Source: Parvularcula sp039033795 (GTDB lineage Bacteria; Pseudomonadota; Alphaproteobacteria; Caulobacterales; Parvularculaceae). Taken from it: a stretch of DNA of 10,437 bases. Every line of letters starts with the position of its first letter. Positions within the stretch are counted from its first letter, which is position 1. This document shows, in pieces, positions 7,624 through 10,437 of the stretch. The notes under the pieces are model-generated. The model did no database searches. It saw only the letters and a program-made list of their open reading frames with translations, and was not told where the DNA came from. The position numbers were made by a program, and so were the translations under genes. The stretch is from NCBI GenBank assembly GCA_039033795.1, contig JBCCBY010000091.1:1-10437 (forward strand), in the 5' to 3' direction.

Positions 7624-9192
7624 CTAGATAATCCCGAGCGTTGACCAGCGAGAGGAAAAATCGTTCATGCCTTTGTTGATTGCAACACCGGCCACGATCC
7701 TCATCCGTTCAGGGTCCTCAACCGTTTCGCCATTTTCGAGGAAAGTCTCTCCTCGGGCGTGCAGGGCCGCGATGAGCTCGTCCTTCATCGCTTCCTCATC
7801 CATTTCACGCTCGCCGTCTTTTCTCTGGGAGACGATGTTGTAGAGCGCCATGTTGGCCGGTTCGGTGGGAAGGCCGGCGCCAAGCACCGGGGAGCCGAGG
7901 GCCATGTGATGGGCGGTCAGATCATTCAGGGCAAATTCAGAGATCGCTCGGTTGGCGCGCCGGATGGTTTTATCAGCCTTGGCGTCAAGATCGATGGCTG
8001 GCATAACTTGCCGCGAAGAGATCAGCATACCCATCACCTCTTCTGCAGAAAGATTCGTGCCTGCTTGATGCGAGATCTCCACCAGCTCACCCAGTGGACG
8101 AGGGTGGCCGACAAGCGCTTCGATCAGTGGCTCATAGGTGGCTTTTGGGATCTCAGCGTTGCCGCGATGCACTTCGAGCTCATACTCAAAGTCTTCTGGC
8201 TCCCTCACCAGGGCAACGGGCGTCTCGAGAAGTAAGTTCGTCCGCTGCGTATCGGTGAGCGTGTAATCGCCTTTGACAAAGACATCGCGGCGAAAGCGGT
8301 GGGGTGACACCAACTCCATCAGTTGCGGCTCGAAGTCTGGCGCAAACTCCTCCATCAATTGTCTTTGTTCGTCGGAACCAATTGTTTCAGGGAACGCATC
8401 AAGAAGACGTGTACTCCCAACCAACGACAGTTTGGCTTCTGCCATGTCTCGCGCCACGTCAGAACGAAACATGGGTGACCAACATTGCGAGAGATATTCA
8501 TGCGCCACATAGCGAAAGTTTGCTTTGGGTACGTCGTCGAGGTCATCAAGGTTATCGCGAATGCTGGCCGGTAGATAATCAAAGCTGATGCCTTGAAACC
8601 CTCGATCGTGGAGCGATTTGACCTTGCGCAAAGCATTCCGTACCCGGTTGTCTGCATCGCCAGGTTCGTTGCGTGCGAACTCGCTGATCAGTCGTTGGAT
8701 CGTGAACGCGCCGGACCACCCGGGCAGCGCGTTGTACCCCAAATAGAGAACAGCACCGGGTGCCATAACATTCTTGAACATGCGAACGAGGGCTGATCGG
8801 ATCTCGGTGGAGACCCACGTGTAAACCCCGTGGCAAATGACGTAATCAAATTGACCAAAAATCTCGCTCGCTTCGTGTTGGATTTCGAGAAAGTCCGCCT
8901 CGACCAAGTCGACGTTTGAGAGCCCTGCTTGTTCGATCAGCCGATGCCCAGCGGCGATTTGTGCAGGTGCAAAATCGATCCCAACAAACTCAGCTGACGG
9001 ATTGGCGGCACCCATCGTGACCATCGACGTGCCGGTTCCACAACCCAATTCCAGAACCCGAAAACCCCCTTTGATTCGTGGCGGTTGCATGCCGCGAATG
9101 AGGGGAACGAGGCGCAAATGAGCAGGCGCGTGTTCGGTGTAATAGGATGAAGTGTAGGGTAACTCTGTGGGGTAGCCGCTATCCCAAGCCAT
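7624..9192 (-). CDS. SAM-dependent methyltransferase with methyltransferase regulatory domain
   Basis: Class I methyltransferase of 522 aa. Counting from ATG 9192, motif I is VLELGCGTG (46-54), the second binding strand is FVGIDFAP (69-76, acidic D73), VEADF (97-101) fits motif II, and FDYVICHGVYTWV (115-127) and LYLGYNALPGWS follow. The last two are typical of proteins carrying the MethyTransf_Reg domain (Pfam PF10119, from memory). The rest is a long helical region with HRFRRDVFVKGDY and a C-terminal helical part that resembles a winged helix. No signal peptide or membrane segment is seen. The rickettsial outer-membrane protein lysine methyltransferases have, as I recall, a similar architecture, so a protein substrate is possible; the substrate here is unknown. 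ATG 9192 is preferred because AAAGGA lies 7 bases upstream. An open frame continues to 9264 (ATG) or 9270 (TTG) without a Shine-Dalgarno. It is antisense between the two T6SS blocks and is not a known core component. Confidence 0.87.
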   Translation of the reverse strand: MAWDSGYPTELPYTSSYYTEHAPAHLRLVPLIRGMQPPRIKGGFRVLELGCGTGTSMVTMGAANPSAEFVGIDFAPAQIAAGHRLIEQAGLSNVDLVEADFLEIQHEASEIFGQFDYVICHGVYTWVSTEIRSALVRMFKNVMAPGAVLYLGYNALPGWSGAFTIQRLISEFARNEPGDADNRVRNALRKVKSLHDRGFQGISFDYLPASIRDNLDDLDDVPKANFRYVAHEYLSQCWSPMFRSDVARDMAEAKLSLVGSTRLLDAFPETIGSDEQRQLMEEFAPDFEPQLMELVSPHRFRRDVFVKGDYTLTDTQRTNLLLETPVALVREPEDFEYELEVHRGNAEIPKATYEPLIEALVGHPRPLGELVEISHQAGTNLSAEEVMGMLISSRQVMPAIDLDAKADKTIRRANRAISEFALNDLTAHHMALGSPVLGAGLPTEPANMALYNIVSQRKDGEREMDEEAMKDELIAALHARGETFLENGETVEDPERMRIVAGVAINKGMNDFSSRWSTLGII

Positions 9193-9199
9193 CGCGGTA

Positions 9200-9205
9200 T
9201 CCTTT
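9200..9205 (-). promoter_or_regulatory. Ribosome binding site deciding the methyltransferase start
   Basis: On the minus strand AAAGGA precedes the ATG at 9192-9190 with a 7-base spacer. No comparable site precedes the upstream candidate starts at 9264 (ATG) or 9270 (TTG). This supports the shorter protein. The site partly overlaps a small inverted repeat, TTTGC-TT-GCAAA (9203-9214). Confidence 0.65.
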
Positions 9206-9223
9206 GCTTGCAAACTCTTCTTG

Positions 9224-9250
9224 CGGCCTTCAACTTCGGTTGAAAAGCCG
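9224..9250 (+). promoter_or_regulatory. UUCG-loop hairpin in the divergent control region
   Basis: TTCAAC (9229-9234) and GTTGAA (9239-9244) flank TTCG, which with the closing C-G gives a C(UUCG)G tetraloop on the plus strand. Below it CGGC (9224-9227) pairs with GCCG (9247-9250) across a small 1x2 internal loop, giving a 10-bp stem. No T-run follows on either strand, so it is not a standard terminator. It could be a leader structure of the clpV transcript or a dyad operator for a regulator. Confidence 0.5.
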
Positions 9251-9264
9251 TTGGGCTGTTCCAT

Positions 9265-9287
9265 CCGCAAGTGATGGCGGTTTGCGG
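9265..9287. repeat. Inverted repeat CCGCAA-N11-TTGCGG
   Basis: Arms lie at 9265-9270 and 9282-9287. A third copy of TTGCGG lies at 9221-9226, at the foot of the UUCG hairpin. Repeated half-sites within a 129-base divergent promoter region are the usual layout of a regulator binding site, but six-base arms can occur by chance at this GC content. Confidence 0.35.
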
Positions 9288-9308
9288 CGTCTTCGTGAAG
9301 AGCTTCGC

Positions 9309-9314
9309 AGGGGA
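9309..9314 (+). promoter_or_regulatory. Shine-Dalgarno for clpV
   Basis: AGGGGA lies 7 bases before the ATG at 9322. It fixes the clpV start, and the protein then begins MASLDVKSLVLKLN as expected for the family. Confidence 0.75.
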
Positions 9315-9321
9315 AAGAGTC

Positions 9322-10437
9322 ATGGCCTCGCTCGACGTCAAATCATTGGTCCTAAAGCTGAACACCACCTGTCGGGAGGCCTTAGAGGCCGCCGCTGGCC
9401 TGGCGGTGGGACAAACCCACTTTGCAGTGGAGATCGAACACTGGCTGGTCAAAATGCTCGAAGCACCGAGCAACGACATCGCCGACCTCTTAAAAGCAGT
9501 GGGCGTTGATCCTGTTGCGGTGCGTTCAGACATTGATGCATCGCTTGAAAAGATGAAGCGGGGCAACAGCTCCACGCCGCCGCTGGCGCCTGGTTTGGTT
9601 GAGCTTGTGCGGGAAGCCTGGCTTGCAGCGGACCTAAAGTTCTCCGAACCGATGATCCGCTCGGGGCATGTCCTGATTGCTTTAGCCAGCTCGAACGCGT
9701 TGGCTCTTCGCGCCGCCACGCTCTCGCCGCGTCTCGCTGCGCTTGATGGAGACCGTTTGGTCGAAGCCTTTTCTCAGTTGGCAGAGCAAAACCCCTCAGG
9801 AGAAGGGGCAGACACGCCGCCTCCAGGGAAGGGAGGTCCGCTCGATACCTATTGCCAAGATCTCACCGAACAGGCGCGTGCGGGAAAGATCGATCCCGTG
9901 CTCGGTCGGGATGGTGAAATCCGGCAGATGATCGATATTCTTCTGCGACGGAGGCAGAACAATCCGATCATCACCGGTGAGGCTGGTGTCGGTAAAACGG
10001 CTGTGGTCGAAGGCCTTGCGCGACGGATTGCCGAAGGTGACGTGCCCGATGTGCTGAAAGACATCCGGCTGTTGTCCCTCGACTTGGCGCTCCTGCAAGC
10101 GGGCGCCGGCGTCAAGGGTGAGTTCGAAAACCGCCTCAAAAACGTCATTCAAGCGGTGAAGGACAGCCCGCAGCCGATTATCATTTTTATCGACGAGGCC
10201 CACACATTGATTGGTGCCGGTGGCGCAGAGGGCCAGGGCGATGCAGCGAACTTGATCAAACCTGCGCTGGCACGGGGCGAGATGAAAACCATCGCAGCCA
10301 CGACGTGGTCTGAGTATAAAAAATACTTTGAAAAAGACCCCGCTTTGGTTCGCCGGTTCCAGGTGATTGATGTCAAAGAACCATCAGTGGACGTGGCTGT
10401 TGCAATCATGCGCGGCGTGGCGCCGGTTCTTTCGTCC
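9322..10437 (+). CDS. clpV: TssH/ClpV AAA+ ATPase for T6SS sheath disassembly, 3'-truncated by window
   Basis: Hexameric AAA+ unfoldase that binds contracted TssB/TssC sheath through its N-domain and recycles the subunits. The window holds 372 codons with no stop; the full family length is roughly 850-900 aa. The N-domain shows LVLKLNTTCREALEAAAGL, THFAVEIEHWLVKMLE and IRSGHVLIALAS. The first AAA+ domain shows DPVLGRDGEIRQMIDILLRR, Walker A GEAGVGKT (219-226) and Walker B IIIFIDE (286-292). It ends with ATTWSEYKKYFEKDPALVRRF, which is diagnostic of ClpV as opposed to ClpB. The gene lies on the same strand as the tss operon but is separated from it by the reversed methyltransferase gene, so it must have its own promoter, probably within 9193-9321. 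It may head a second T6SS operon. Confidence 0.96.
   Translation, partial: MASLDVKSLVLKLNTTCREALEAAAGLAVGQTHFAVEIEHWLVKMLEAPSNDIADLLKAVGVDPVAVRSDIDASLEKMKRGNSSTPPLAPGLVELVREAWLAADLKFSEPMIRSGHVLIALASSNALALRAATLSPRLAALDGDRLVEAFSQLAEQNPSGEGADTPPPGKGGPLDTYCQDLTEQARAGKIDPVLGRDGEIRQMIDILLRRRQNNPIITGEAGVGKTAVVEGLARRIAEGDVPDVLKDIRLLSLDLALLQAGAGVKGEFENRLKNVIQAVKDSPQPIIIFIDEAHTLIGAGGAEGQGDAANLIKPALARGEMKTIAATTWSEYKKYFEKDPALVRRFQVIDVKEPSVDVAVAIMRGVAPVLSS

Larger units (their letters stand above)
9193..9321. promoter_or_regulatory. Divergent control region between the methyltransferase gene and clpV
   Basis: These 129 bases separate the minus-strand methyltransferase start from the plus-strand clpV start and must hold the local promoters for both. 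I found no convincing sigma-70 pair and no sigma-54 GG-N10-GC site on either strand. Structure present: a hairpin with a UUCG loop at 9224-9250; TTGCGG at 9221-9226 and 9282-9287 with its inverse CCGCAA at 9265-9270; and overlapping short palindromes CTTCGTGAAG (9291-9300) and GAAGAGCTTC (9297-9306). If the methyltransferase really starts at 9264, part of this region would be coding. Confidence 0.55.

Noticed and set aside
7759..8235. 158-codon plus-strand open frame inside the methyltransferase gene
   Set aside because: Opposes a well-supported gene; H/R/G-rich composition typical of a shadow frame.
9240..9268. Possible sigma-70 promoter with TTGAAA at 9240-9245 upstream of clpV
   Set aside because: At 17 bases spacing the -10 position reads ATCCGC, which is not promoter-like. 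The TTGAAA is also part of the hairpin arm.
8937..9719. 260-codon minus-strand open frame across the clpV 5' end, the control region and the methyltransferase 5' end
   Set aside because: It runs antisense to the strongly conserved ClpV N-domain, crosses the divergent spacer, has low-complexity S/A/R-rich composition and shows no family motif.
1..10437. CRISPR arrays, tRNA or rRNA genes, insertion sequences, attachment sites
   Set aside because: No regularly spaced repeats, no RNA-gene-like segments and no transposase frames were seen; coding sequence fills all but about 250 bases.

Overview
The window is a piece of a type VI secretion system (T6SS) locus from a moderately GC-rich Gram-negative bacterium. 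The order tssB - tssC - second tssC-like gene - tagJ - tssE - tssF - tssG matches the impB-impC-impD-impE-impF-impG-impH order of Rhizobium leguminosarum and the tandem tssC pair of Agrobacterium. This points to an alphaproteobacterium, probably of the Hyphomicrobiales or a neighbouring order. That placement is inferred from gene order, not from a phylogenetic marker.

Left arm (1-7524, + strand): a tightly packed, probably single operon for the sheath and baseplate. It runs tssB (5' end outside the window), tssC (major sheath subunit), a divergent second tssC-like gene (ImpD type), tagJ/impE (accessory), tssE (gp25-like baseplate), tssF and tssG (baseplate wedge). Junctions are a 17-base gap, a 1-base TAATG overlap, a 6-base gap with a near-perfect Shine-Dalgarno before tagJ, then overlaps of 8, 4 and 37 bases. 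Translational coupling is therefore likely throughout.

Middle (7525-9192): a 99-base convergent spacer with a strong stem-loop, then a minus-strand gene for a SAM-dependent methyltransferase of the 'methyltransferase regulatory domain' type. It lies antisense between the two T6SS blocks and is not a standard T6SS core component. Its best-supported start is 9192 rather than the longest possible start.

Right arm (9193-10437): a 129-base divergent control region containing a UUCG-loop hairpin and TTGCGG repeats, then tssH/clpV on the + strand. clpV encodes the AAA+ ATPase that disassembles the contracted sheath, and it is cut by the window end after 372 codons.

TssB and TssC form the contractile sheath, TssE/F/G belong to the baseplate, TagJ is a known sheath/ClpV accessory in some systems, and ClpV recycles the sheath. 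TssA, TssK, TssL, TssM, Hcp, VgrG, PAAR and effectors are not in this window and should lie on either side. The most unusual points are the methyltransferase insertion, the two divergent TssC proteins, and the structured divergent control region.
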